A DNA stretch of 64,000 nucleotides from Paraescarpia echinospica (taxonomy: Eukaryota > Annelida > Polychaeta > Sabellida > Siboglinidae). The stretch is taken from NCBI GenBank assembly GCA_020002185.1, contig CM034532.1, positions 50,469,349 to 50,533,348 on the forward strand, written 5' to 3'. The position numbers were made by a program, and so were the translations under genes. Positions 14,278 through 35,739 of this stretch are shown here, one piece after another (positions within the stretch are counted from its first letter, which is position 1; each line of letters starts with the position of its first letter). The notes beneath the pieces are model-generated. The model did not search any database. It had not been told where the DNA came from and worked only from the letters and a program-made list of their open reading frames with translations.

Positions 14278-14351
14278 AAATCAGTAGGCGTACATAATTC
14301 AGCAGGTGTCATCAAAATAATCAGTCCATCCCTCTATTTTCTATAAAATAG

Positions 14352-14484
14352 TTTCAGTCTAAATAATCCATTTATTGCAGTTTCAAAGTAGATAATCCAT
14401 CGCTGCAGTTTCAGTCTAAATAATCCATTTATTGCAGTTCCAGAGTAGATAATCCATTGTTGCGGTTTCAGTCTTAATAATCCG
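14352..14484. repeat. Tandem repeat of about 57 bp, 2.3 copies
   Basis: The pattern TTTCAGTCTAAATAATCC, then TTTATTGCAGTT, then GTAGATAATCC recurs with about 57-bp spacing and a half copy at the end. Each unit carries two TAATCC motifs. It lies 85 bases downstream (in transcript sense) of the exon 3 donor. Confidence 0.75.
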
Positions 14485-14568
14485 TCGGTTGTGGTACGTG
14501 AGCATGCCCCCTTGTCGTTATCACAAGGAATGCAGGAAGAATCGATAACACTTTCTCGTGAAACTTAC

Positions 14569-25189
<10,621 letters not shown>

Positions 25190-27850
25190 AAAGCATGGGC
25201 AATCGAGGGCGTGCCGACCGCTCTCGTCCGGCGACAGGCATAAACGTGCGGCACAGAAACACTCCACGATTCCGCCCTCTCCTGCACGTCCTCCTCCTCC
25301 CCCGTCGCCTTCCTCCACCTCTCCGGCCTGTCTCGTCGTCGTCGTCGGCGGCAGCGGACCCACCTCCTTGGGGTTCACAGCGCTGCCGAACACTCGCTCG
25401 GCGACCGGCGCTGTCCGTGCGGCGGGTGCTCTACACGAGGCCGGCTCGACGATAACATCACCGCCGACGGGACGGACGGCGGGCGCACAAAGCGGCTGCG
25501 ATCTCCGGCAAAACTGTCGCTGGATTTCTATACCATCCGCGATCCACCGGGGTTAGTTCACAACGGATCCTGTAAGGCCGTGTCCACGGAAAACCGGTCG
25601 CGAAATTTCAAAACAAACATCGGTAATTACACCACGTTATCCCTCCTCCGAAACCACTTCGAAACATCACTGATATTCCCAGTGCTGTTCAGCGGACGAG
25701 TCCAAGTATAATTGAAAGGGGTGCGAGGTCAAAGTGCAATCAGGCGAACCAGAGGACTCGCAGACAGCAAGCTAAACACAGGGCGCGCTCTGTTCGTTTG
25801 TGTTGTTGCTTGGTGCAGCACACATTAAATATGTGTATACCATGCCAATATAACTACAACACGGTCAATAATTGCAAAGTTGTCTCAAAAAGCAAGCCAC
25901 CTTCCATGTAGCATATCGCTCGACGCCGAGTTCGACAGCTATCAGTATAGAGCACGCCATCGATTGGCTGGAGCGAGTCACGTGCGCGGTCTAGACATTT
26001 TGGCGCGGTAGCTGTCTAAAGTTATTGTTGCGCCAATAAGGCATCGAGTTACATTTGTAACTCGGTTTGTCGTTAAGAAAGTCGCACAAATAGTTGCATA
26101 CAACTGCGGTTTTATAGCATTAAGTGCACACGGTGCTCAGGATATTCCAAATATCCTTTTGTGGAGCACAAGTTTGATGTAATCGCGGCGATGTTGGTAC
26201 ATACCGCGGATACGAGGCGGCCGACTAGTCTAATTGCTATGTCGCTGGAAGGAGTTACTATTCTTTCGGTCAAGTCTTTAAATTCCATCGCGATTCGGCA
26301 TCGTCGAGGACGATTGACCCCGTTAGCACTATCGGGTTATCCAGCTTCTTCGTTTATATAAAAATATGAACTACACGAGCGCGATAAGGTTTCTGAGGCT
26401 GATATGTCAAGATCTAGCGGCGAACGTAGACTCGGCCATACGTGGTGCTATATCTCTTCGTTTAACATCACTCGATGGATAATCTAAGATTATGCAACAC
26501 ACAAAACTGTACATCTTCAGAATACATGACTTTATGGAGGAAACCGATGATTGCAGCTTGGAAAAAGCGATTGTTTACGCCAGTTAAGCCGGGACAACGC
26601 CTAACGGCGGAGTCAACGTAATGAAGCTATTGTTCTGCGGTTTTATGCGAGACAAACATACGACTACTCGCGTCATGCGTGATTTGCTGTGCACGCGTGG
26701 CGCCGCCGGCCGTCTCCAGCCGCCAGGCGTGGTATGTGGCGCGCGGCGAGATCCGGGCAGACGATCGTTTCGCGAAGAGAATTCGCCGCGGCGCCGACAC
26801 GGGTCTCCGTCGATGATAAATACGGCGTTTAGTGGCAAGTGACGGGTGCGGCGCGCCGGTCGGCGCTCCCGCTTGGCACGGGCCCAGCTAGCACCGGCCG
26901 ACGCCGCAGTCGTGCGGGCAGAGCGTGGGGTGGACGGGGCGGACGGCAGTCGCATGTAGCACCGCCACATGCTGTGGCCAGGCGAAGAGGAGGTGTTATA
27001 GGGATTAAAGGGAATGTAGATATACGATGGGGATGGATAGGAGGGAGAGAGGGGGAGGTTAGATTATTGGAAGATGGGAGGAGGAGGTATATATGAGGGA
27101 GGAAGAGAGAGGGAGGATAGGGCACACTACTACTAGAAAGAGGGTTAGAAAAGAGGAAGGGGGAGAAGGAGAAGAGGAGGAACAGAGGGTGGGGTGTGAG
27201 AGAATCGAGAGACGATGGTAGATCGAAAGAAAGAGAGGGCAGATCCTGGAAAAAAAGGGGGGAGAAGGGGTAACAGCTGCATATCAGAAAGGGGAAATGG
27301 GATCAATGGGAGGGAGAGAGAAACAAACGGAGAGATATGGAAACAACGAGGTAATATAACAGGAAGTGATAGATTGGCGGAGACTACAAAGGCAAAGAGG
27401 ATATCTTATATTGTATAATATATCAAAACGATTAACGAGGAGTGACGAGAGACCGCCTTTGATGTGCCGCGTGTCTTATCAGACCATTGTGAACGAGATG
27501 CGTCTGTTCGGCGGGTCACTGAGACGGTGAACCACTGAGACGTCCCTCTGTGTAGACAGACGGATCCGAACACGCCCCACCGATGCGACGGCAACCGTTC
27601 CGGCGGCGGCGTCTAGCCTAATCGCTAAATGCTGGAAATATGACATAACTAGTCGTTGGGGGAAAGGGCAGGGCGCGGGATATAAGCAAGACCTGACGAT
27701 AGATTACGAGCAGATAGAAAGAAAGACGATGTGGCGACGCCGCGAGATAAGAACGGAGCGGGGCGGACGCCAAAGGTGCCAGGCACCCGCGGGGTTTATG
27801 ACGGGAGAGGGACTTTCATTCGGATCACACGGCGTTCTGTCTACGATACT
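25190..27850 (-). promoter_or_regulatory. CpG-rich 5' region and probable iSmad promoter
   Basis: Sequence upstream of the iSmad ATG is markedly GC- and CpG-rich, strongest at 25190-25560 and 26680-26960, in contrast to the AT-rich flanks. Long frames in this region are low-complexity (Pro, Arg, Ser, Gly) and differ on both strands, as expected of GC-rich non-coding DNA. The transcription start cannot be placed from sequence. A purine-rich tract (GGA/GAG repeats) follows at about 26990-27320. Confidence 0.55.
25989..25996. promoter_or_regulatory. Palindromic Smad-binding element GTCTAGAC upstream of iSmad
   Basis: GTCTAGAC, the palindromic optimum for Smad3/4 MH1 binding, lies 800 bases upstream of the ATG. 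A GGCGCG block and a further GTCT follow within 30 bases. iSmad genes are classic direct feedback targets of Smad signalling. The same octamer also occurs at 1890-1897 and 13043-13050 in intron 3. An 8-mer is expected about once per 64 kb by chance, so this is suggestive only. Confidence 0.35.
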
Positions 27851-28128
27851 GGGGATATTTTAAAGATTTTTTGCAGAATCATAAAATTACCGCCAGTCTA
27901 GATTATTTAACTGAAAAATAGCCGGATGTTATCCCAATAAAGTTACGTATTGCATTGCACGTGCAACCAATTATGTTATTATATAAGAGGATTATACCAT
28001 ATACAATTAATTGGGGAATATGTTTCCCTATCGTACGTATGTTTGTGCTCGGTAATAACGCTTGAGTTTTAAATGTACAATGTATGTTGGAGTAAACAAA
28101 CAAGATCACTTACAAAGACGCATACATC

Positions 28129-28450
28129 GTGTATCGCAAGAAGAGGAAGACATGGCTGAAACAACATCCCAGCTACAACAGCCATGACAACTATTACCAA
28201 CTGTCCAGAGAAGATATCGTGATAATGAGGACACTGCACACTCGGGCATCATATGCACACCAAACTACACATTGGAGAAACCGGCCGTGTGTCCTTGGCT
28301 CCAATGACAGTGGGACTCATCCCGCAAATGAACCCGAGGAAGACAACCTGGCCTACAGAAGCATAACAATATGAAAGGTTCTTTGGCCTACTGGATGACT
28401 TGTGGCGCACAGCGACCTTCGTACGAGAAACCGGAGTCCAAGTCTGAGCG
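28129..28450 (+). pseudogene. LINE C-terminal fragment (reverse-transcriptase ORF tail)
   Basis: An open frame from 28129 to 28374 contains NYYQLSREDIVIMRTLHTR and, further on in another frame, LLDDLWRTATFVRETGVQV with a stop. These are the hallmark end segments of non-LTR retrotransposon polymerases, where YQLxREDQ..IxRLRTGH and LRRTAAFVxxTG flank a CCHC-like zinc segment. The zinc segment is missing or mutated and a frameshift separates the two parts, so it is a dead 5'-truncated copy. Confidence 0.65.
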
Positions 28451-28737
28451 AACGACGACCATCAACATAGATATGTTATATATATAAAACACAAATTCCG
28501 TTTGTTACTGTATTTGTGAAATTAACTTTGTTTTTTATTGTGTTATTGCGCACATCATTTGCACCCCGCCTCCGCGTGGTTTAATCAGACGCCTGTGTTT
28601 GTGCTTTTTCGCGAGAAAAATGCTACAATGGCTACATGCTTATTAAACGCAGTTTTGTGGGCAATAGACCCCTATATATGGGCCCTATAGTGTCTTTCAA
28701 CGTTATATATTGTGATATTAATAAATTGAGGAACACG

Positions 28738-28855
28738 TGTGTGTATATGTGTGTGTGTGCGCGCGCGCGAGTGCGTGTGTATGTATAAATGAGTGCGATC
28801 TAGCGTGCGTGAGTGAGTGAGTGAGTGAGTGCGTGCGTGCGTACGTATGTGTGTA
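28738..28855. repeat. GT/GC/GTGA compound microsatellite
   Basis: A run of GT, GC and GAGT units with short interruptions. Confidence 0.85.
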
Positions 28856-29583
28856 AAGAATAGCTTGTGAAATTGAAAATCCACTAATAATAATTCGCCG
28901 ACCAAAATAGGCGCTACGAAAGTTTTATGTTGTTAGCTGTTTGTCAACAAGCATGCCTGTAGCCGTTTAATAATGGTGAGAGTTCTAATTGCTTCTCATC
29001 AAAGACACCTGACAATTACTAAGATAATAATCCGTTGGGAAAATAAGATATTTACATAGGCCAAAGGTCCACTTGATTAACCAGGAGCAGCTTGGGGCGC
29101 TTTCTCGAGTTAACTGGACAGCGACACGTAAAATAATGACATTGTGTAGAAAGGACGGAAATTGCGTTCATTTTCAACACGACGGAATGTCGCTTGCGGC
29201 ACAACGGAAAATATGTGGCGACACTGTACGGTCAACAAAATCGTCATCATGCGTAATTAGTTATTTAGGAGCCGTTATGCGGCGCCACCGTTTGTTGCCC
29301 ACACGCGATCCTGGATTCAAAGGCGTCTTTCTGTTTGTTTTCTTACATGTCCATTTCTGGCTTCTAGGCTGTCCTGCCTCTTACGCCAGTTCTTACGTTT
29401 GTCGACAAACTGTATGGTGCGCATGCGTCTGACGAGTTGTTCCATGATAGGGGTTGGGCTGTGTTGTGTAGCTTAATTGGGTGGTTCTTCCATAACTTGT
29501 CTAATTTTCCCTCAAACGATTGCACCGATGGTGCCTCAACTACAGACTGTAGGAGGCTATTCCATACGTCTGTGTATCGGTGT

Positions 29584-29905
29584 CATAGGCGGATCCGGGG
29601 GTGGGGCTGGCTGGCATGTGTCCCCTAAAACCTTTGGAATTTGGCGTGCCTGTAGACCTTTTTGAATGGGCCCTCGTGACCGTGCCCCCAAATGTTCAGG
29701 TTACAATAAGTTGAAGTTATGTAGACACGGCGGCAAAAAAAATCAACAGCACCCCCTCCGTCTTCTGATGTCATTAGTCTAGCCGAGACAGCGCGGAGAA
29801 ACTGAAGTTACGGCGGCGCGGCAGTGAAAATTTTTCTACACCATTTGGCATTTGGAGGTTTTTGTTCCCCATCTAGACTACCTCTCCGGACACGCTCCTG
29901 CGCAG
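29584..29905. mobile_element. Decayed hAT-like MITE, family B copy 1
   Basis: It starts ATAGGCGGATCCGGGGG and ends with CCCCATCTAGACTACCTCTC, matching both sides of the better copy at 43852-44141 (ATAGGCGGATCCAGGGGG and CCACATCTAGACTACCATAT). The right terminal repeat is eroded. The shared GGCGTGCC..TAGACCT..TTGAATG block supports homology. Confidence 0.55.
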
Positions 29906-30119
29906 AACTGCCTATGTTGCTGCCACTGACGATGCAGAAAAGTGGTTCTCAGCATTCTTGGATGTTTTGTTATTGTCCACGATTCGCACACACAGAGGAG
30001 CACATACTCGACCATTGTCCAATGTGAACTACTTATTTTCTACGTAGGGGGCAGATTTTCATAGCTTACATAGGTAGGTGATTGTTTTGCCCGACCTTGA
30101 TGCTTTTTACTAAATGGCC

Positions 30120-32600
30120 TTGTTATAGGTCTACATTTATTAGCGTGATAGTAATACGCGTAGTATAACACATGTACCAATATTGTTACAAGGTCACGCT
30201 CTCTTGTAGCGTCGTGAATTAAGCCGACACACGTGTAGTTCTCTTACTCATTAAATATACACTATTATAAGTATAATCGTGGAGCCTGTTGTCATTACGA
30301 ACGCATTACATGGTGGCAGCGGTGGGATTCGAGAGCATGAGCTATTACCCTCAGAAAGGTAGACACTGTTGATAATGCTGATTCCACCAATAATGAGAAC
30401 CACAACAAAGTTTTCGTGAAGCTGGACATTAAACTGCGAAATCGACCTGGCATCCACACGCTGAAGACGAAGTTGGTTACAGGCGCCCAGGAAAATATAC
30501 TACCAATCCGGATATTTACAGAAATGTTTTCTGAAGCACTGGACAGTGAGGGGTACCCGAAACCAGGAACCACTGTACCAAGACATACAATACTGACAGC
30601 ATACGGCGGTACAAGAATAAAACAGTAAAGTAGCGTGACTCTTCCATGCAAATACAAAGACAGCAGCTGGGTCGAAGCTGAATTCTTTGTGGCCGAATGG
30701 GAAGGATCGGCAATACTTGGATTGTCCAACTCACGTGCGCTACACATCGTCACGATAAACTATGCAATCAATGCGACGAAACTGGTTGGCAATAACACAA
30801 GTGATTGCAATCACGCACGTCGGATCCCCAGCAAGAGCAAGACAAGAGAGAACGTCATACCGATCAACAGTAAGGAAGAGCTGCAAACGTCGTATCTAGA
30901 CCGATTTAAAGGAATTTGAAAGTTTCCTGGCACGTTTCACATAACGCTAAAGGAGGATGCACAGCCGGTAGTATAGCCGCCGCGGAAAATACCTCATCCA
31001 ACTGAAAGACGAGATTCGAGAAGTGTTGGACAGGATAGAAGCCGTGGAGGTAATAACGAAAGTGGCAGAACCGACCGATTACGTGTCATCGTTAGCTTTC
31101 AGCAGGAAAAGTACCGGCAAACTAAGAATATGTATGGACCCTAAGGATCTCAACAAAGCGATCAGGCGGACATATTACAAGACGCCAACACTCGAGGGAA
31201 TCACCCATCGGTTTAGTGGCGCAATAGCGTTCAGTAAACTAGAGATGCCCGACATGGATATTGGAGCATCGTACTGGACGAGGAAGTTACATGACAACAT
31301 TCATCTCGCCGTGTGGGAGGTACCATTATAGACGACTGTCATTCGGGATCAAGGTTTCACAAGACGTCTTCCAAGAGAAGATGACCTTAATACTTAAACA
31401 GTGTCCAGATACACTAGGCATAGCTGACGATGTCTGTGTGTGTGTGGTAGAAACGACTCAGAGCACGACAGAAACTTGCATAACCTACTGCAATTAAGTG
31501 GCCCGATTTTCAACTTAGCCAAGTGTGAAATCAAGGTATCGCGCATCAATAAGTTCTTCGATTCTTACTATGATGCTGATGGTGTGCATCCAGATCCGGT
31601 GAAAGAAATCTTCCAGCACCTGCAAACGTTGAAGAGTTGCGACAATTTCTAGTATTGGTGCAGTACATGTCGCCAACCAGTTGTGATACAGGTCGATGCG
31701 TCTATGAAAGGACTTGGCGCAGCTCTCGTGAAGAACGGAAAAACCTGTCGCATTCGCAAGCAAGGCTCTCACGGACCCCGAAACGCGTTACGCTAACATT
31801 GAGCGTGAACTGTTAGCAGTCGTTTTCGGGTGCATACGGTTCCACACGTACGTATACGGATCAACGTTCACGGTCGAATTGGAAAACATCCAACACAAGA
31901 GTCTGGCAAACACCCCACCAAGGCTCCAACGCATGATGCTATGTCTGCAACCATAGATGACTTCGAAATAGTGTATCGACCGGAGTGTGAGATGGTGCTT
32001 GCAGACGCGATGTTTAGGCTGAACACAAAACCAGGTCCACAGATCAACCTAGACATATTGAACGCACAATTCAGACGGTCAAGAGAACGACAGAGAAAGT
32101 AAAACGATCTGGCATGGACCAGGATCTTACACATGTCTGCAAACAGCCCCGGTGGGCAGTGCGATTCCATCTCCTGCAGAGTTGCTTAATTGACGTAAAC
32201 TGCAGAACAATCTCCCTGCGAAAATAAGCAACAACGCGCCTACTCGAGATGAGATCGGTCAAGGAGCACCTGCAAGAGAAATACCACAACACACGTGGTG
32301 CAAGAAAGCTAACACCGCTAGTAATAGGACAGCGTGTCGCCGTCGAACGGCACGTGTCACGGATAAATACCCAGAGCCAAGATCGTATGTCATCGAGACG
32401 TCGAATGGCCACACTCTGAGACGCAACAGAAGGCACTTACTCGAGCTAGAGCCTGCGTATAGGAGAGTGCGGTTTGGCGAGAGGGACACAGCATTGAGCG
32501 ACGTCCGCCGAGATGTTACCAGCGAACAACCCATGTTAGCAGCCGCACGACCTGGTATGACCCGATGTAGGACGCCGAAAACACTACCGTAGTGTTTTGA
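30120..32600 (+). pseudogene. Decayed Ty3/gypsy LTR retrotransposon
   Basis: Remnants lie in pol order. A retropepsin-like segment near 30475-30510 reads VTGAQENILP, with the catalytic Asp replaced by Val. Reverse transcriptase follows near 31025-31500 (VSSLAFSRKSTGKLRICMDP, RRLSFGIKVSQDVFQ, then a GIADDV active-site remnant). RNase H is near 31680-31860 (VIQVDASMKGLGAALV). An integrase C-terminal tail is near 32340-32460 (PRSYVIETSNGHTLRRNRRH). Most of the integrase is missing, several frameshifts and stops interrupt the frame, and no 3' LTR was found. The 5' boundary is uncertain. Confidence 0.85.
30311..30327 (+). other. Primer-binding-site-like sequence after the 5' LTR end
   Basis: TGGTGGCAGCGGTGGGA directly follows ...ACGCATTACA. 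A tRNA-complementary PBS starting TGG just after an LTR ending in CA is what an LTR retrotransposon should show at this point. TATA-like sequence lies about 50 bases upstream, consistent with the 3' end of an LTR. The LTR start was not defined. Confidence 0.5.
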
Positions 32601-32829
32601 GCGTACCTTCGAAGCATTACTGTTAAGTTAAAAACACCACCCCCTACGCATGCTCAAAACACTACCCCTACGCACGCTCAAAACACTACCCAATTTCAAA
32701 ACACTATCGTCAATATATTTTACATTAGACAGCTTTTTGAGAATCATCCTATACACTAGCTTAGCGTCGAATTCGTAATCGCTGGAGCCAATTAGAAAAC
32801 GGAAATAAATAGTTAGTGTAAATGACATA

Positions 32830-33640
32830 AATATAAATTATGTTTAATGCCATTATTATAATGAGTTATGGTTTGAGTTAGTTATCGTCGAGATTCAGGT
32901 TAATTATAGCTTAATCGTTGGAACTAGTCAGACGACTGGAATACATAGTTGGTGTGATAACAAGACGACTGGAATAAATATAATTATTCATTATTGTTAA
33001 GATTATTATTATTATTAGTTATGGTTGGTGTCAATCGTGGTGGATTAGGATTATATATAGCATAGTTATTATAACCAATCAGACGATGGTATAAATATTT
33101 TATGTGAAATGTCATTATTCATTACAGTTAATATTATAAGTATTATTAGTTATGGTTGGAGCCAGTTATGATTGGGGTTAGGGTAATCGTTGGAACCAAT
33201 CACATGATGGGAAGAAATACGTAATGTGAAATGTCATTATTCATATGGGTTGAGACTATTATTGTAATTAGCTATGGCTAGAATAAGCTATGGTGGGTTA
33301 AGATTATATATATCGCATAATCGTTATAATCAATCAGACAATGGGAATAAGAAGTTAGTGTGAAATGGCCTTATTGATTAAGTTAAGGCGCAATCAGACG
33401 ACGAGAATAAATAGTTAATATGAAATGCCATTATTCATTAGGGTTAAGATTATTATTATTAGTTATAATCGGAGCCAGTTATGATTGGGGCTAGGGTAAT
33501 AGCTGGAACCAATTAGATGACTGGAATAAATAGTTAATGTGAAATGTCATTATTAATTAGTGTTAAGATTATTATTATAATTAGTTGTGGCTGGAGTCAG
33601 CTATGATTGGGGTTGGTAATAACTGGATTTGTTTATGGTT
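32830..33640. repeat. AT-rich diverged minisatellite, period about 120-130 bp
   Basis: The phrase GTGAAATGTCATTATTCATT recurs at about 33100, 33225, 33360, 33418 and 33538. It is followed each time by TTAAGATTATTATTATTAG, then TTATGGTTGGAGCCAGTTAT and GGAACCAATCAGATGA with an AATAAATA end. Units are diverged and one is half-length. It has no coding sense. It separates the gypsy remnant from the next LINE. Confidence 0.8.
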
Positions 33641-33779
33641 AGGGTTAAGCTCCCAACGATTACCCAGACGACCTCACTGTATGCCTATACTTATGAACTA
33701 ATACATCAAAATATATGTTTCATTTTACTAATCTAGATCTATCCAGCCAGTAATTAATTACACTAACATGACTAGGGTA

Positions 33780-34556
33780 GAACCTGGAGGGATAGTCCCT
33801 TTGGTGATGGGCAGCCGCTCAACTTCTGAGGAGGCTCTAACCACTGGTTCCCACAGTCTATTTAGCTCATGTATGGCTCCTAGGAACTGCTAGTGTACGG
33901 CAGTGGCCACACCCCGGGCAATGGTCTCGGCTGACCAGCAAAACTACATGAGTAAGGCTTATAGGCTAATGCCTATTGAGTCGAGGGACGTCTGCCCTCA
34001 GTACACAAAGACTGTCTCGGAGGAGTAGGTGGCCAGCCGATTGGCTACACCCCCGGCTACAAATGCGAAACAGCAACAGCCTTTCACCAGGCTGCAAGGT
34101 ACCTACCAAGACGCATGTGGAAGGACCGGTGACCCGCTGTCCTGCGGTGCAAGACTTTTTAGTCAAGGAATAATGGAGTTAACCATACACAAACCAGCGG
34201 AAAGCAATGGGCAACTACCGCTGTATTAGCCCAAGAAATTTTGATGGAGAATACAGACAGTAAGAGAGGTCGTAGTGGTGAGCCCCCCCAGGCTGGATAG
34301 GACGACACATACTGGGGAAGAGCTTGGATATGTTGGAAGTAACGCCAGAGCTGATGACGGTAGTATGCCCGACTGTGCGGGAGGTAAAACCAGCAACAAA
34401 AAGCTAAAAGGGAAAATCCGTGTGGCAACATGGAACATCAGAAAAACGAGTCATGGAACACTACAAATGGTAACATCGGAAGCAGAAAGATATGGGGTAG
34501 ATATATTAGGGATTGCAGAACACAGGTTGGCCGGGCAAGGACACTTTCGCCCGGTT
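33780..34556 (+). mobile_element. LINE 5' end with the start of an AP-endonuclease ORF
   Basis: The frame from 34275 contains KIRVATWNIRKT and, after a spacer, YGVDILGIAEHRLAGQGHF. This is the N-terminal signature of the apurinic-type endonuclease of non-LTR retrotransposons (V.TWN-R and DILG-EHR). The upstream 500 bases look like its 5' UTR. The ORF is cut after about 90 codons by the 24-bp satellite that follows and does not resume. Confidence 0.75.
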
Positions 34557-34936
34557 CAGTACAGTACGGTTCATAATGTTCAGTACAGTACGGTTCATAA
34601 TGTTCAGTACAGTACGGTGCGTAATGTTCAGTACAGTACAGTGCATAATGTTCAGTACAGTACGGTGCGTAATGTTCAGTACAGTACGGTGCGTAATGTT
34701 CAGTACAGTACGGTGCGTAATGTTCAGTACAGTACGGTGCGTAATGTTCAGTACAGTACAGTGCATAATGTTCAGTACAGTACGGTGCGTAATGTTCAGT
34801 ACAGTACGGTTCATAATGTTCAGTACAGTACGGTGCGTAATGTTCAGTACAGTACGGTGCATAATGTTCAGTACAGTACAGTGCATAATGTTCAGTACAG
34901 TACGGTGCGTAATGTTCAGTACAGTACGGTGCGGTA
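34554..34936. repeat. 24-bp satellite, about 15.5 units
   Basis: The unit begins GTTCAGTACAGTACGG and ends TGCGTAAT, with three variants (TTCATAAT, TGCGTAAT, TGCATAAT) that alternate irregularly. The period is divisible by 3, so several frames on both strands are open for 130-220 codons (repeats such as VQYSTVHN or YCTEHYAP). These are not genes. It is inserted in or grown from the LINE endonuclease frame. Confidence 0.95.
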
Positions 34937-34939
34937 ACA

Positions 34940-35735
34940 ACAATAGATAGCAAATATACATTGTGCAACAAATGGAATTAAAGAAGACATTTGCTTGTTT
35001 TCCTTATTCATGTGTTCAAGTTGTAAGTAAATCATAATTCGTGCAAAAGAACATATACCTTCATGATGTTTTAACAATTTAATTAATAGTACATTATAAG
35101 TGTACCATAAAAATACATATTTGATACACATGTGTTAGTGATAAATGAATAACACAGATATAACAAAGCTGCATCATAACATAACAATTACATTACAAGT
35201 TGAAACAGAAACTGTAATATATGTTACTGATTACTCAAAAGTAGACATTTGACTCTTTTTTTGAAGATATGTAAACTTGCACGATATTGTAGAGAATTAT
35301 TTATGATGAAAGAATTCCAGATTTTAGGACCTACATAGGCCAAAGATAACTGTCTGCAATATTTGTCTTGGAATATGGTATTTTATATGCTACTTCCTGT
35401 CTTGTACTATATTTATGTGTGGATATTTACAAACCAAATACATCAATAAATATATCTGGCAACATACCGTTATTATGTTTGGACATTAGAATACAGCATA
35501 AGTATTTATTTAACTGATAAATATTTATTATCTGAAAAGATATAAATAAAGGATCTGTGTGATCACAAAATCCTACATGAGATTATGCCCAAAATTCTTT
35601 TTTGAAGTATTTATATCTTAGTTGGGTATATATTCTGGGCCTTTCCACTAACAATATTACAGGAGGTAATATATGGGTAGATAAACATATAATATAGATT
35701 TAGCAATAGGCTGTTATCTATCTAAACATGCACTA
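34940..35735. other. AT-rich intergenic stretch
   Basis: No coding frame, repeat or motif stands out. It lies between the 24-bp satellite and the CR1-like LINE. Confidence 0.6.
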
Positions 35736-35739
35736 AGGA

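Larger units (their letters stand above)
1..14568. other. Intron 3 of the iSmad gene (left end open)
   Basis: No host exon was found here on the minus strand after the donor at 14568. The stretch holds an ACGC/AC microsatellite, a purine-rich tract, one copy of a dispersed repeat, an orphan open frame at 7488-7808, a GT repeat, a GC-rich block at 10.1-10.6 kb and a possible SINE, each listed separately. The rest is unremarkable intronic sequence in which I see nothing definable. Small MH2-proximal exons could be missed by eye. Confidence 0.6.

Noticed and set aside
26584..26970. Arg/Ala/Pro-rich frame in the CpG-rich region
   Set aside because: Typical of GC-rich non-coding DNA with overlapping frames on both strands; no conserved motif.
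34275..34971. Repeat proteins of 145-220 aa on both strands
   Set aside because: Beyond the genuine LINE endonuclease start (about 90 codons), the rest is the 24-bp satellite, open in several frames because its period is a multiple of three.
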